Assembly: GCF_900142765.1 (NCBI RefSeq)
Contig: NZ_FRCB01000001.1
Span: forward strand, 62,001-126,000
From: Roseovarius litoreus
Lineage (GTDB): Bacteria > Pseudomonadota > Alphaproteobacteria > Rhodobacterales > Rhodobacteraceae
Direction of reading: 5' to 3'
Length of the DNA stretch: 64,000 nucleotides
The position numbers were made by a program, and so were the translations under genes. Positions within the stretch are counted from its first letter, which is position 1, and each line of letters starts with the position of its first letter. The notes beneath the pieces were generated by a model. That model saw nothing but the letters and a program-made list of their open reading frames with translations. It did not search any database and had not been told where the DNA came from. Shown piece by piece: positions 17,046-26,176 of this stretch.

Positions 17046-18449
17046 ATGAAAAACGCAGGCTTATTCAAAGCCGCCCTTTTGGGGCTGGCAGTGGTATTCA
17101 GTGGATTCGTTACCGAGCTTCAGGCAGAAAACCTACAGGTTGTCCGCAACGGTGCGGCGCGCGATCTCAACGTTACGATGAACCGGGCCGTTGTCGTCGA
17201 AAGCGATGTGCCATTCGCGGAACTGAGCATCGCGAACCCGTCCATCGCGGATTTCTCGACCTTGTCCGACAGAACGATTTACGTGCTTGGCAAGGCACCT
17301 GGGCGGACCACGCTGACGTTGCTGGACGATAGCGGGCGCCTGATCACCAACGTTGAAATCCACGTGTCGACGGACGTTTCGGAATTCAAGGAACGGCTTC
17401 AGCAAATCCTTCCGAACGAACGGATCGAGGTCCGCACGGCCAATGACGGCATTGTCCTGTCGGGCAGCGTATCGAGCACGGCGCGCATGGAGCGTGCGCT
17501 GTCTCTGGCGCAGCGCTATGCGCCGGATCGCGTATCGAACCTCATGGTCGTGGCGGGCAATCAACAGGTCATGTTGAAGGTACGGTTTGCGGAAATGCAG
17601 CGCAGCGTGTCCAAGCAGCTGTCCACATCGCTTGCGGTCGACGCTCTGGGGGTCACCGGAAACGGTGCCGCGCTTGCCGGCAGCAACCTGCCGTCAGCAG
17701 GCGCCAATCGGGTTGGAATCACCGCAAACAACAATGCCGGTGCCGCCTTCTTCGGCTTTGACATCGGGTCGGTCGAAATCGGCATCCTGCTCGAAGCGCT
17801 CGAAACCAAAGGGGTCGTGCGCACCCTCGCGGAACCGAACCTGACAGCCCTGTCGGGACAGGAGGCCAAGTTCCTCGCAGGTGGCGAATATCCCGTGCCC
17901 GTCGCGCAGGACAACAACACGACATCGATCGAATTCAAACCCTTCGGCGTTGAATTGAACTTCATTCCGCGGGTTGTGGATGGCGACATCATCAATCTTG
18001 AAATGGCCGCAGCCGTATCCTCGATCGATCCGACGAACGGCATCAACACCGGTGCATTCAACGTCGACGCCTTCCGTCGCCGCGATACGTCCACGACAGT
18101 GCAGTTGCGCGATGGTGAAAGCTTTGCGATCGCGGGACTGCTGCAGGACGATTTCCGGGATACGAATGCCCAAGTGCCGTGGCTTGGTGATGTGCCGGTG
18201 CTCGGCGCTCTTTTCCGCAGCGCAGATTATGCGCGCGCACAGACCGAACTGGTCATCATCGTAAGCGCGCATCTTGTAACACCGACCCGCGGCGAGGCTC
18301 TTGCCCTGCCCACGGACCGGGTGAGACTGCCCTCAGAAATGGATCTGTTCCTCAATGGGCGCGTACTGAACAGCAACATTCCCAGTGGCACTGCCGGCGA
18401 AGTCGCAAGACAGGATTTCACCGGCTCCTACGGCTACGTGATGGAATGA
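17046..18449 (+). CDS. cpaC: Pilus secretin CpaC/RcpA
   Basis: Outer-membrane secretin of the tad pilus. The 467-aa product has a signal peptide (MKNAGLFKAALLGLAVVFSGFVTELQA), an N-terminal pilus/T2SS-T3SS domain with short repeats (FAELSIANPSIADF), a BON-like block (GIVLSGSVSSTARMERAL) and the C-terminal secretin domain with LEALETKGVVRTLAEPNLTA and AGGEYPVPVAQ near residues 260-300. The start at 17046 is favoured by the signal peptide. The next gene, an OmpA-type lipoprotein, is 17 bases downstream. Confidence 0.95.
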   Translation: MKNAGLFKAALLGLAVVFSGFVTELQAENLQVVRNGAARDLNVTMNRAVVVESDVPFAELSIANPSIADFSTLSDRTIYVLGKAPGRTTLTLLDDSGRLITNVEIHVSTDVSEFKERLQQILPNERIEVRTANDGIVLSGSVSSTARMERALSLAQRYAPDRVSNLMVVAGNQQVMLKVRFAEMQRSVSKQLSTSLAVDALGVTGNGAALAGSNLPSAGANRVGITANNNAGAAFFGFDIGSVEIGILLEALETKGVVRTLAEPNLTALSGQEAKFLAGGEYPVPVAQDNNTTSIEFKPFGVELNFIPRVVDGDIINLEMAAAVSSIDPTNGINTGAFNVDAFRRRDTSTTVQLRDGESFAIAGLLQDDFRDTNAQVPWLGDVPVLGALFRSADYARAQTELVIIVSAHLVTPTRGEALALPTDRVRLPSEMDLFLNGRVLNSNIPSGTAGEVARQDFTGSYGYVME

Positions 18450-18466
18450 GCGAAAGGTAAGGGCCC

Positions 18467-19123
18467 ATGAAACATCTTCTCGCAACTGCAAGTCTGGTCG
18501 CGATGGCGGCCTGCACCGGGCAAGGCGACTATCGGAGTTCCTTCTTTTCCGAGGCAGGATCGGTCGTGGACAGCGGGTCGTTCGGCAATGCCAACATGAA
18601 CAACATTCTCGTCATGACGGGCGAAAAAGGATACGTCTCGGACTTGGCAAACCGCTTTGCCAGCGAGGTGCCCAGCACCGTCAATTTCGCCTTCGACTCG
18701 GCGCATCTGGATGCCGCCGCGCGCAATACGCTGAATGCACAGGCAAGCTGGATCAAGCAATTCCCCGAGGTCCGGTTCCGCGTTTATGGTCACACCGACA
18801 AGGTCGGATCGGAAAGCTACAACCGGCATCTCGGGCAACGCCGCGCCAATGCCGTGGTCAATTATCTCACGAGCCATGGCATCAGCCGGTCGCGCCTCGA
18901 AGCGGTGGTGTCTTATGGCGAGACGCAGCCTGTTGTCGTGACCGAAGGACGAGAACCCCGGAACCGTCGGACGGTGACCGAAGTCACGGGCTTCGTCGCC
19001 TCGCACCCCGACATCATCGAAGGCCGCTATGCGTCGGTCATCTACCGTGACTACGTGGCCAGCGCCAAACCCCCGACAGACCTGTCCATGGTGGCAGGCG
19101 ACGAACAGATCGTCGGCGAATGA
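18467..19123 (+). CDS. OmpA-family lipoprotein in the CpaD position
   Basis: The 218-aa product is a lipoprotein (lipobox VAMAAC, Cys16) with an OmpA-like peptidoglycan-binding domain (about 70-170): VNFAFDSAHLD, GHTDKVG (Asp111) and GQRRANAV (Arg126). In many tad loci the gene after the secretin is cpaD, encoding another small lipoprotein; here an OmpA-type protein takes that place, as also described for many alphaproteobacterial tad loci. It probably anchors or pilots the secretin to the wall. A clear terminator follows at 19174. Confidence 0.9.
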   Translation: MKHLLATASLVAMAACTGQGDYRSSFFSEAGSVVDSGSFGNANMNNILVMTGEKGYVSDLANRFASEVPSTVNFAFDSAHLDAAARNTLNAQASWIKQFPEVRFRVYGHTDKVGSESYNRHLGQRRANAVVNYLTSHGISRSRLEAVVSYGETQPVVVTEGREPRNRRTVTEVTGFVASHPDIIEGRYASVIYRDYVASAKPPTDLSMVAGDEQIVGE

Positions 19124-19173
19124 TCCGCCAGATCTGAGTAAATCTCCCTGTCCGGTCACTGCCGGACCACCTG

Positions 19174-19197
19174 AAACCCGCCCCTTCGGCGGGTTTT
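19174..19197 (+). terminator. Intrinsic terminator after the OmpA lipoprotein
   Basis: A 9-bp perfect stem (AAACCCGCC at 19174-19182, GGCGGGTTT at 19188-19196) with a 5-base loop, running into TTTT then ATTTT. It divides the pilus locus into a pilin/secretin part and an ATPase/platform part that would need a new promoter in 19198-19390. Confidence 0.88.
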
Positions 19198-19390
19198 ATT
19201 TTGGCCTTCTCAAATCGCATAATTACGGTTTTTTGGCCCAAATGTTGCCTAGATTTTCAACGATTGTCTCCCAGTGGCAGATGCGTCTCCCGTGGTTCGG
19301 GATCGACCGCTGATGCCGGAAAATACACATAACAGACCCCTGGCAAACCCGGGGCAGCCCGCGAGGCGACTTGAAAAATGGGATCGACAA

Positions 19391-20632
19391 ATGACGAGTA
19401 GTTCTACGCACATGCCAGAACCCAGCCCGATCCGGGCCTGCACCATCAGTCGTGATGTGCAGAACTTCGATCTTCTGATCGAAGATATGGAGACAGCGCT
19501 TGGCGAAAACTGGGGCGATCTCGGATTTTCGGAGGCACTGGCCTTTTTCAACCAGCCCGAAGCCAAGGCACTTGAATTCGTTGCCATCGCGATCGACGAG
19601 TCCGATGAGGACGATCTCGTCATGTTGGGCGAAATCATCGGGCTGGCGAATGCAAAGGGCATCAAGGTCATCCTGATTGCCGAGGACGTAAGCCCGGCGG
19701 CGCTCCATCAGTTGCTGCGAAAAGGTGCCGATGAATTCGTCCCCTACCCTCTCCCGGAAGGTGAACTCGAGGCCGCAATCGATCGGCTGAAGCGAATCGC
19801 CGAGCGCCCCGCCGCAGCCGTTGCCGGACGACATGCGCCCGGCCTTGAAGCGCCTGCCGACGGCGTGCTGCTTGCCGTTCAGGGCTTGGCCGGTGGGACC
19901 GGTGCGACGACGCTTGCGGTCAACCTTGCCTGGGAGCTGGCCACTGTCGACAAGAAGGATCCACCCCGCGTTTGCATTCTGGATTTCGGCCTGCAGAACG
20001 GAACCGTGGCGACTTATCTCGATTTGCCGCGCCGCGAAACGGTGTTCGAAATGTGGTCCGACACAGAGGCGGTGGATGACGATGTGTTCCGACAGGCCCT
20101 GACGCAGTTCGAGGAAAAGCTGTCGGTCCTGACCGCCCCGCCCGACATCCTGCCGCTCGACATGCTGACGCCGGACGATGTGCAGCGCATCCTCGATCAA
20201 GCCCGCCGCCGCTTCGATTACGTGGTCGTGGACATGCCCTCGACACTTGTCCAATGGACAGAGACCGTGCTGACCAATGCACAGGTCTATTTCACCACGC
20301 TCGAACTCGACATGCGGTCAGCGCAGAACGCCATCCGGCTGAAACGCGCATTGAGAGCCGAGGAGTTGCCGATCGAGCGACTGCGGTTCTGTCTGAACAG
20401 GGCGCCGAAATTCACCGATCTGCAAGGCAAGAGCCGGGTCAAACGCCTGTGCGAAAGCCTTGAAATCTCGATCGAAGTCCTGTTGCCCGATGGCGGAAGG
20501 CCAGTCACTCAGGCCGGCGATCACGGACAACCGCTTGCGCTTTCAGCAGGCAAGAACCCGCTTCGCAAGGAAATCGCGAAATTGGCCGGCTCGCTGCACC
20601 AATTGAGCAAGCGCGAAGCAGAGGCTGCATAA
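19391..20632 (+). CDS. cpaE: Pilus localisation ATPase TadZ/CpaE
   Basis: MinD/ParA-type ATPase that places the tad apparatus at the cell pole. The 413-aa product has an N-terminal receiver-like domain (about 15-130) and a MinD-like domain whose Walker A is GGTGATT (168-174): the usual Lys is Ala, the deviant form known in TadZ. Start at 19391 is chosen for the conserved PSPIRACTISRDVQNF stretch soon after; upstream ATGs at 19313 and 19274 add non-conserved sequence. Followed by cpaF after 18 bases. Confidence 0.93.
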   Translation: MTSSSTHMPEPSPIRACTISRDVQNFDLLIEDMETALGENWGDLGFSEALAFFNQPEAKALEFVAIAIDESDEDDLVMLGEIIGLANAKGIKVILIAEDVSPAALHQLLRKGADEFVPYPLPEGELEAAIDRLKRIAERPAAAVAGRHAPGLEAPADGVLLAVQGLAGGTGATTLAVNLAWELATVDKKDPPRVCILDFGLQNGTVATYLDLPRRETVFEMWSDTEAVDDDVFRQALTQFEEKLSVLTAPPDILPLDMLTPDDVQRILDQARRRFDYVVVDMPSTLVQWTETVLTNAQVYFTTLELDMRSAQNAIRLKRALRAEELPIERLRFCLNRAPKFTDLQGKSRVKRLCESLEISIEVLLPDGGRPVTQAGDHGQPLALSAGKNPLRKEIAKLAGSLHQLSKREAEAA

Positions 20633-20650
20633 GCACGAAGGAACCCGACC

Positions 20651-22102
20651 ATGTTTTCAAGATACAAGAAGGCTTCCTCCAATCAGGCAAAGCCCGCAGC
20701 CGCACCGGTCGAGGCCAAGGCCCCGCTTCCGAGAACGGCGCCCGTCGAGGATCCGGCAAAGTCCGTGTTGCGCCGCCCAACACCGCAATCGGCCGCGTTG
20801 CCGCAACCCGCCGACAAGGAACGCAAGCGCAAGGAACGTCTGGGGGAAATCAAGCTCGACCTGCACCGCGCACTTCTGGACAACCTCAATCTTTCCGCTC
20901 TCGACACAGCGACCGAGGCTGACCTGCGCGCCGAGATCAGCTCGATCGCGGCTGAGGTTCTGGAAGAACGCAGCATCGTGCTGAACCGCGAAGATCGCGC
21001 GACCCTGACGCAGGAACTCTATGACGAGGTGCGCGGCCTTGGTCCGCTCGAAACGCTGCTCAAGGACGACACGATCAACGACATCCTCGTCAACGGTCCG
21101 CATCAGATTTTCGTGGAACGCGCGGGCAAGCTCGAAATGAGCGATGTCACGTTCAAGGACGAAAAGCATCTGTTGCGGATCATCGACAAGATCGTTTCGG
21201 CCGTTGGCCGCCGCGTGGACGAATCCAACCCTTATGTGGACGCCCGCCTTGCGGATGGCTCGCGCTTCAACGCGATGGTTCCGCCTGTCGCGGTGGATGG
21301 CAGCCTCGTGTCGATCCGGAAGTTCAAGAAAGACAAGCTGGGGATCGACGATCTGGTCAGCTTTGGCGCCTTTTCCGAAGAGATGGCAGCCTATCTGCAA
21401 GCCGCTGTTGCCACGCGACTGAACATCATCGTGTCGGGCGGGACCGGTTCGGGCAAGACCACGACACTCAATGCGTTGTCCTCGTTCATCGACAATTCCG
21501 AACGTATCCTCACGATCGAGGATACCGCGGAACTGCAATTGCAGCAGACCCATGTGGGCCGAATGGAAAGCCGCCCGCCAAACGTCGAAGGCAAGGGCGA
21601 AGTCAGCGCCCGTGACTGCCTCAAGAACGCGCTGCGTATGCGACCGGATCGTATCATCGTCGGCGAAACGCGCGGCGAGGAAGTGATCGACATGCTTCAG
21701 GCCATGAACACCGGCCATGACGGGTCGATGACGACGATTCACGCGAACAACGCGCGCGACGCCATCAGCCGACTGGAAAACATGGTCGCCATGGCCGGGA
21801 TCGAGATGCCTCTCAAGGCGGTGCGCTCACAGATCGCCTCGGCGGTGCATCTCATCGTACAGGCATCGCGCCTTCAGGATGGCTCGCGGCGGATGACCTC
21901 GATCACCGAAGTCACCGGCATGGAAGGCGAGGTGATCTCGATGCAGGAGATCTTCCGCTACCAGCGCGTTGGCCTCACACCGGAAAACAAGATCATCGGT
22001 CACTTCACCGGCACGGGTGTGCGCTCGAACTTCACCGAACGCTTCCGTCTGTGGGGATACGATTTGCCGTCCAGCATCTATGAACCCATCGCAGCGGAGT
22101 AA
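20651..22102 (+). CDS. cpaF: Pilus assembly ATPase TadA/CpaF
   Basis: Hexameric secretion ATPase that powers Flp pilus extension and possibly retraction. The 483-aa product has a variable, alanine/proline-rich N-terminus, then the VirB11/CpaF fold with Walker A GGTGSGKT (263-270), a Walker B-type ITIEDTAEL, the Asp box and His box stretch (MRPDRIIVGETRGEE and TTIHANNARDAISRLENM). Length is normal for the family. It lies in the tight run cpaE-cpaF-tadB-tadC (gaps 5-18 bases) and is cytoplasmic, docking on TadB/TadC. Confidence 0.97.
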   Translation: MFSRYKKASSNQAKPAAAPVEAKAPLPRTAPVEDPAKSVLRRPTPQSAALPQPADKERKRKERLGEIKLDLHRALLDNLNLSALDTATEADLRAEISSIAAEVLEERSIVLNREDRATLTQELYDEVRGLGPLETLLKDDTINDILVNGPHQIFVERAGKLEMSDVTFKDEKHLLRIIDKIVSAVGRRVDESNPYVDARLADGSRFNAMVPPVAVDGSLVSIRKFKKDKLGIDDLVSFGAFSEEMAAYLQAAVATRLNIIVSGGTGSGKTTTLNALSSFIDNSERILTIEDTAELQLQQTHVGRMESRPPNVEGKGEVSARDCLKNALRMRPDRIIVGETRGEEVIDMLQAMNTGHDGSMTTIHANNARDAISRLENMVAMAGIEMPLKAVRSQIASAVHLIVQASRLQDGSRRMTSITEVTGMEGEVISMQEIFRYQRVGLTPENKIIGHFTGTGVRSNFTERFRLWGYDLPSSIYEPIAAE

Positions 22103-22107
22103 CTCGC

Positions 22108-23076
22108 ATGACATTGAGCGCAGAACCGATTATTTACGGTCTGATTTTCATAGGGGTTCTTGTCCTCGTTGAAGGCATTTACCTGACGGTGTTTGGCCGG
22201 TCGATCAGCCTCAACAACCGGGTGAATCGCCGGCTTGAAATGCTGGACAAGACCGGCAACCGCGAACAGGTGATGGAGAAATTGCGCAAGGAGATGCAGC
22301 AGCATCTCAAGGCACGCAACATCCCGATCTATGCAATCTTATCGGAAAAGGCCCAAAAGGCGGCCATCGCCTTTACACCGCAGCAGCTGATCATGCTGAT
22401 GGCCGGGGTATCGGTGCTGGCCTTTCTTGGTCTGACGATCGGCACCGCCACCAGCGTTCCTGTCAGGGCGGTTGTGTCCATCGCCATGGGCGTCGGCGGT
22501 GTCTTTACCTGGATCACGATCAAGGCGAACAAGCGGATGGCGATGCTCGAAGAGCAGTTGCCAGACGCGATCGAACTGATGGTGCGCAGCTTGCGGGTGG
22601 GGCACCCCTTCACCTCGGCGATCTCGATCGTGGCCAGCGAAATGGCCGACCCGCTTGCCACCGAATTCGGGATCATCGCGGACGAGGCGGCTTATGGCCG
22701 CGACATCGGCGAAGCCCTCAAGGACATGGCCGAACGGCTGGACATGCAGGATCTGCGCTTTCTGGCCGTCGCCGTCACGATCCAGCAGCAATCCGGCGGC
22801 AACCTCGCCGAGATCCTAGACGGGCTGGCCAAGGTGATCCGGGCCCGTTTCCGACTGTTCCGGCGGGTCAAGGCGATCACCGCCGAAGCCAAGTGGTCCG
22901 GCAAGTTCCTGTCGGGTTTCCCGGTGCTGGCCCTGATCGGGATTCAGATCATCGACCCGAACTACTACGACAAGGCCATGCTCCACCCGTATTTCATTCC
23001 CGCCTGTCTGATCGTTGGAACGTTTCTCGTCGCCAACCTGTTCGTCATGCGTGCACTCGTGAACATCAAGGTCTGA
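22108..23076 (+). CDS. tadB: Pilus platform protein TadB
   Basis: Inner-membrane platform protein of the Flp pilus, the partner of TadC and the CpaF motor. The 322-aa product has a membrane segment at the start (IIYGLIFIGVLVLVEGIYLTV), two in the middle (about 92-140), the cytoplasmic T2SSF/GspF domain (LPDAIELMVRSLRVGHPFTSAI...QQSGGNLAEILDGLAKVI) and a final segment near the C-terminus. Separated from cpaF by five bases. Confidence 0.96.
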   Translation: MTLSAEPIIYGLIFIGVLVLVEGIYLTVFGRSISLNNRVNRRLEMLDKTGNREQVMEKLRKEMQQHLKARNIPIYAILSEKAQKAAIAFTPQQLIMLMAGVSVLAFLGLTIGTATSVPVRAVVSIAMGVGGVFTWITIKANKRMAMLEEQLPDAIELMVRSLRVGHPFTSAISIVASEMADPLATEFGIIADEAAYGRDIGEALKDMAERLDMQDLRFLAVAVTIQQQSGGNLAEILDGLAKVIRARFRLFRRVKAITAEAKWSGKFLSGFPVLALIGIQIIDPNYYDKAMLHPYFIPACLIVGTFLVANLFVMRALVNIKV

Positions 23077-23089
23077 AAAGGATCAAGCG

Positions 23090-24076
23090 ATGCAGTTTTT
23101 CACCCAGATACAAGACATGCTCATCGGCGCCTTGGGTCCTTTCGGACCGGTGATCGCCGTTGGCACGCTTGGCATCGTTCTCGTGTTGCTGGTGATCCCG
23201 ATCCTCATCAAGGATTCCAAGGACCCACTGGAAAAGCTCAAGAGAGATCAACGCGAGCGCGCAGGCGCGTCGGGTCCCGACACCGCCAGGCTTCGGACCA
23301 ACCGCAAGAACGAAAAACTGGACAAATATGCCAGCTTTCTGGAACCGCAGGATGCAAAAGCCCTGTCGCAGGTACGGCTGACCCTGTTGCAGGCCGGCTA
23401 CCGCACCCGGGACGCGGTGCGCTATTACCACTTCGCGCAACTGACCCTGGCGCTTGGTTTCCTGACCCTTGGCGTTCTTTATTTCCTGATCTTCAAATCA
23501 GGCGGTAAAACCTCGGCGCAACAAGCCATCATGTATATTCTCGGCCCGGGTGCCATTGGATACATGCTGCCCAAATATTGGGTGACCAAGCGTCTGCAAC
23601 AGCGCCAGGAAGAGATCACCGACGGGTTCCCGGACAGTCTGGACATGATGCTCACATGCGTCGAGGCAGGCCAGTCCCTCGATCAATCAATCGTCAGGGT
23701 GTCCAATGAAATCGCCGCCTCCTACCCTGCGCTGGCCGAGGAATACCAGATCGTCGCCAACCAGATCAAAGCAGGCCGGGACAAGCCCTCGGTGCTGAAC
23801 GAAATGGCAGAGCGATGCGGCGTGCAGGATATTTCGAGCTTCGTCACCGTGCTTGTCCAGTCGCAGACATTCGGCACATCCATCGCGGATGCACTGCGGG
23901 TCTATGCCGGCGAAATGCGTGATAAACGCGTCATGCGCGCAGAAGAAAAAGCCAACAAGCTTCCGACAAAGATGACATTGGCAACGATGATGCTTACAGT
24001 GCCGCCATTGCTTATCATTCTGGTCGGTCCATCGGTCATCGGCATCCTGGAGCTTTTCACGATGGCCGGCCAATAA
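23090..24076 (+). CDS. tadC: Pilus platform protein TadC
   Basis: Second GspF-like platform protein. The 328-aa product has an N-terminal membrane segment (VIAVGTLGIVLVLLVIPILI), a central pair of segments (LTLALGFLTLGVLYFLIF and the following one), the T2SSF domain (DGFPDSLDMMLTCVEAGQSLDQSI...FVTVLVQSQTFGTSIADALRVYAGEMR) and a last hydrophobic segment (MMLTVPPLLIILVGPSVI). TadB and TadC together form the heterologous platform typical of tad systems. Confidence 0.96.
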   Translation: MQFFTQIQDMLIGALGPFGPVIAVGTLGIVLVLLVIPILIKDSKDPLEKLKRDQRERAGASGPDTARLRTNRKNEKLDKYASFLEPQDAKALSQVRLTLLQAGYRTRDAVRYYHFAQLTLALGFLTLGVLYFLIFKSGGKTSAQQAIMYILGPGAIGYMLPKYWVTKRLQQRQEEITDGFPDSLDMMLTCVEAGQSLDQSIVRVSNEIAASYPALAEEYQIVANQIKAGRDKPSVLNEMAERCGVQDISSFVTVLVQSQTFGTSIADALRVYAGEMRDKRVMRAEEKANKLPTKMTLATMMLTVPPLLIILVGPSVIGILELFTMAGQ

Positions 24077-24088
24077 AGGCGAGGCTGC

Positions 24089-24643
24089 ATGATCCGGGCG
24101 GGGGCCGTTCTGACATTCGTTATCACCTTGGCTGCGTGCAGCGACGATGCATCCATTGACGGCAATCCATTTGCGCCGGGCTTGGCGTCGACCGGAGAGG
24201 CTGTGGATGGCATGATCGTCGGCCACAGGCTGATGGACGCGGGCGAGTATGAACTGGCGATCGACGCCTATTCGCGCGCTGCTCTGGAGCATGGCATGAC
24301 AGCGGATGTGCTGTCTGGTCTGGGTAGTGCCAATCTGGGGCTTGGCCGTCTTGGCACCGCGGAACGGCTGCTGAGAGACGCGCTCGAGAAGGACGAAACA
24401 TCACCGGAGATATGGAACAATCTCGGCGTCGTCCTCATGGAAAAAGGCGAAACCAGTGAAGCGGCGCAGGTCTTCCGGCGGGCCTATGCGCTGGACAATG
24501 GCGCTACGGACTCAATTCGCGACAATTTGCGCTTAGCACTCGCAAAATCCGAAAATTCCTATTATGATGAAGCACAAGAACAAGATTATAAGCTGGTTCG
24601 GCGCGGTACGGGAGATTACCTGATCCGCCGCATACCGGGATGA
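24089..24643 (+). CDS. tadD: TPR lipoprotein TadD
   Basis: The 184-aa product is a lipoprotein (lipobox VITLAAC, Cys17) with three tetratricopeptide-like repeats, such as GLGSANLGLGRLGTAERLLRDAL and NNLGVVLMEKGETSEAAQVF. TadD-type proteins are thought to help localise or assemble the secretin. It follows tadC by 12 bases. A second TPR lipoprotein gene follows. Confidence 0.88.
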   Translation: MIRAGAVLTFVITLAACSDDASIDGNPFAPGLASTGEAVDGMIVGHRLMDAGEYELAIDAYSRAALEHGMTADVLSGLGSANLGLGRLGTAERLLRDALEKDETSPEIWNNLGVVLMEKGETSEAAQVFRRAYALDNGATDSIRDNLRLALAKSENSYYDEAQEQDYKLVRRGTGDYLIRRIPG

Positions 24644-24671
24644 GGCGAAGGCAGTAAAAGGACGCAGAAAA

Positions 24672-25529
24672 ATGCGCCACCTGATTATTCTTTCACTGTG
24701 CCTGGCAAGCACCGTAATGCTGGCGGGCTGCGAAGACCCGCAGGGTCAGGACGTAGATCGCGCCTTTCAAGGCGTGAACGTCATTGACGAAAGCAACCTC
24801 AATGACGTGATGCTGAACGTGGCGGACCCGAATGAGGCGGTGTCATATTTCCAGCGGGCAACGGCAGAAAAACCCGACCGCATCGACCTGCAGCGTGGCC
24901 TTGCGCAATCATTGGTCCGGGCGCAGCGCAGCACCGAGGCGGTGTCGGCGTGGAAAAAAGTGGTCGAACACGCGGAGGCGACCAATGATGATCGCGTCGA
25001 TTTTGCGGACGCCCTGATCCGCAACAACGACTGGGACCGCGCGGATGCCGTTCTGGACGGGATCCCTCCGACCTTCGAGACGTTCAAACGCTACCGGCTG
25101 GAAGCCATGATTGCCGACAGCCAGCAGGAATGGAGCAAGGCCGACAGTTTCTATGAAACGGCGATCGGGCTGACGACGCGGCCGGCCGGGGTCATGAACA
25201 ACTGGGGCTATTCCAAGTTGACCCGCGGCGACTTCGCCGCGGCCGAACGCCTGTTCTCCGATGCTATCCGACAGGACAGCTCGCTTTTCACGGCCAAGAA
25301 CAACCTTGTGCTGGCGCGCGGGGCGCAAAAGAAATACGCGCTTCCGGTCATTCCGACGACGCAGGAAGAACGTGCGCAGCTGCTGTACACGTTGGGCCTG
25401 TCGGCGGTGAAACAGGGCGATACGGAAATCGGCAAGGGCCTGCTGCGAGATGCGGTAGACACCCACCCTCAACATTTCGAAGCCGCTGTCCGCAGTCTGC
25501 GCGCACTTGAAGGTAACGTGACAAACTAG
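24672..25529 (+). CDS. Second TPR lipoprotein of the tad locus
   Basis: The 285-aa product has a lipobox (MLAGC, Cys20) and TPR-like repeats across residues 50-280 (NEAVSYFQRATAEKP, NWGYSKLTRGDFAAAERLFSDAI, YTLGLSAVKQGDTEIGKGLL). It probably arose from or works beside the preceding TadD-type gene; tad loci of this group often carry two such lipoproteins. Exported to the outer-membrane inner face (inference). Gap to the neighbour is 28 bases. Confidence 0.85.
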   Translation: MRHLIILSLCLASTVMLAGCEDPQGQDVDRAFQGVNVIDESNLNDVMLNVADPNEAVSYFQRATAEKPDRIDLQRGLAQSLVRAQRSTEAVSAWKKVVEHAEATNDDRVDFADALIRNNDWDRADAVLDGIPPTFETFKRYRLEAMIADSQQEWSKADSFYETAIGLTTRPAGVMNNWGYSKLTRGDFAAAERLFSDAIRQDSSLFTAKNNLVLARGAQKKYALPVIPTTQEERAQLLYTLGLSAVKQGDTEIGKGLLRDAVDTHPQHFEAAVRSLRALEGNVTN

Positions 25530-25543
25530 TTCGGGACCTGCCG

Positions 25544-26044
25544 ATGCCGCTCCAGATCACCGCGATGCAGGCCGCATGGTTTCTGCCTTTCGTCCTGCCG
25601 ATTTGCGTTTGGGTGATCTGGACGGACCTGAGCACCATGCGCATTCCGAATGCTTCCGTCATCGCGTTGACATGCGTGTTTCTTGTGGTCGGTCTGTTCG
25701 TATTGCCCTTGCAGGACTACCCATGGCGGCTGGTCAATCTGGCGATCGTGCTGCTGATCGGGATACTGCTCAATGCAGCCGGCATAATGGGGGCGGGCGA
25801 TTCCAAGTTCCTCGCCGCTGCGGCACCTTTCATCGATCCGGGCGATGTCGTGCCCTTGTTCGTGATCTTCTCGGCCAACCTGCTGGCCTGTTTCGTCACG
25901 CACAGTCTGGTCAAGAAAAGCACCTTGCGGCAACTGGCGCCCGATTGGATCAGTTGGTCCAGGGAAGGCAAGTTTCCCATGGGTTTCGCGCTTGGCAGCT
26001 CATTGGTGATCTATCTCGGGATGGGGATCGCCCTGGGGCAGTAG
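25544..26044 (+). CDS. cpaA: Flp prepilin peptidase TadV/CpaA
   Basis: Aspartic prepilin peptidase that cleaves the pilin leader. The 166-aa polytopic membrane protein has both catalytic aspartates in place: Asp28 in WTDLSTMRIPN and Asp86 in the GxGD motif GAGDSKF. The short form without an N-methylation domain is typical of TadV. It is the last recognised tad gene and should process the Asp-Trp pilins encoded at 15139 and 15543. Confidence 0.93.
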   Translation: MPLQITAMQAAWFLPFVLPICVWVIWTDLSTMRIPNASVIALTCVFLVVGLFVLPLQDYPWRLVNLAIVLLIGILLNAAGIMGAGDSKFLAAAAPFIDPGDVVPLFVIFSANLLACFVTHSLVKKSTLRQLAPDWISWSREGKFPMGFALGSSLVIYLGMGIALGQ

Positions 26045-26176
26045 GGTATCCGATGCCCCGGGCCTGCCCGACACTCTCCTTAATCTGCTCATATTTCGCT
26101 GGCACCTTTGCGGCGCGGGCCTTCTGATATGCAGAGGGCCTGATGACATGCAACTCCGGTAGTCGGGCAAATCCGT

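Noticed and set aside
26033..26065. Possible hairpin around the cpaA stop codon
   Set aside because: Stem of six bases with a long loop and no T-run; too weak to call a terminator.
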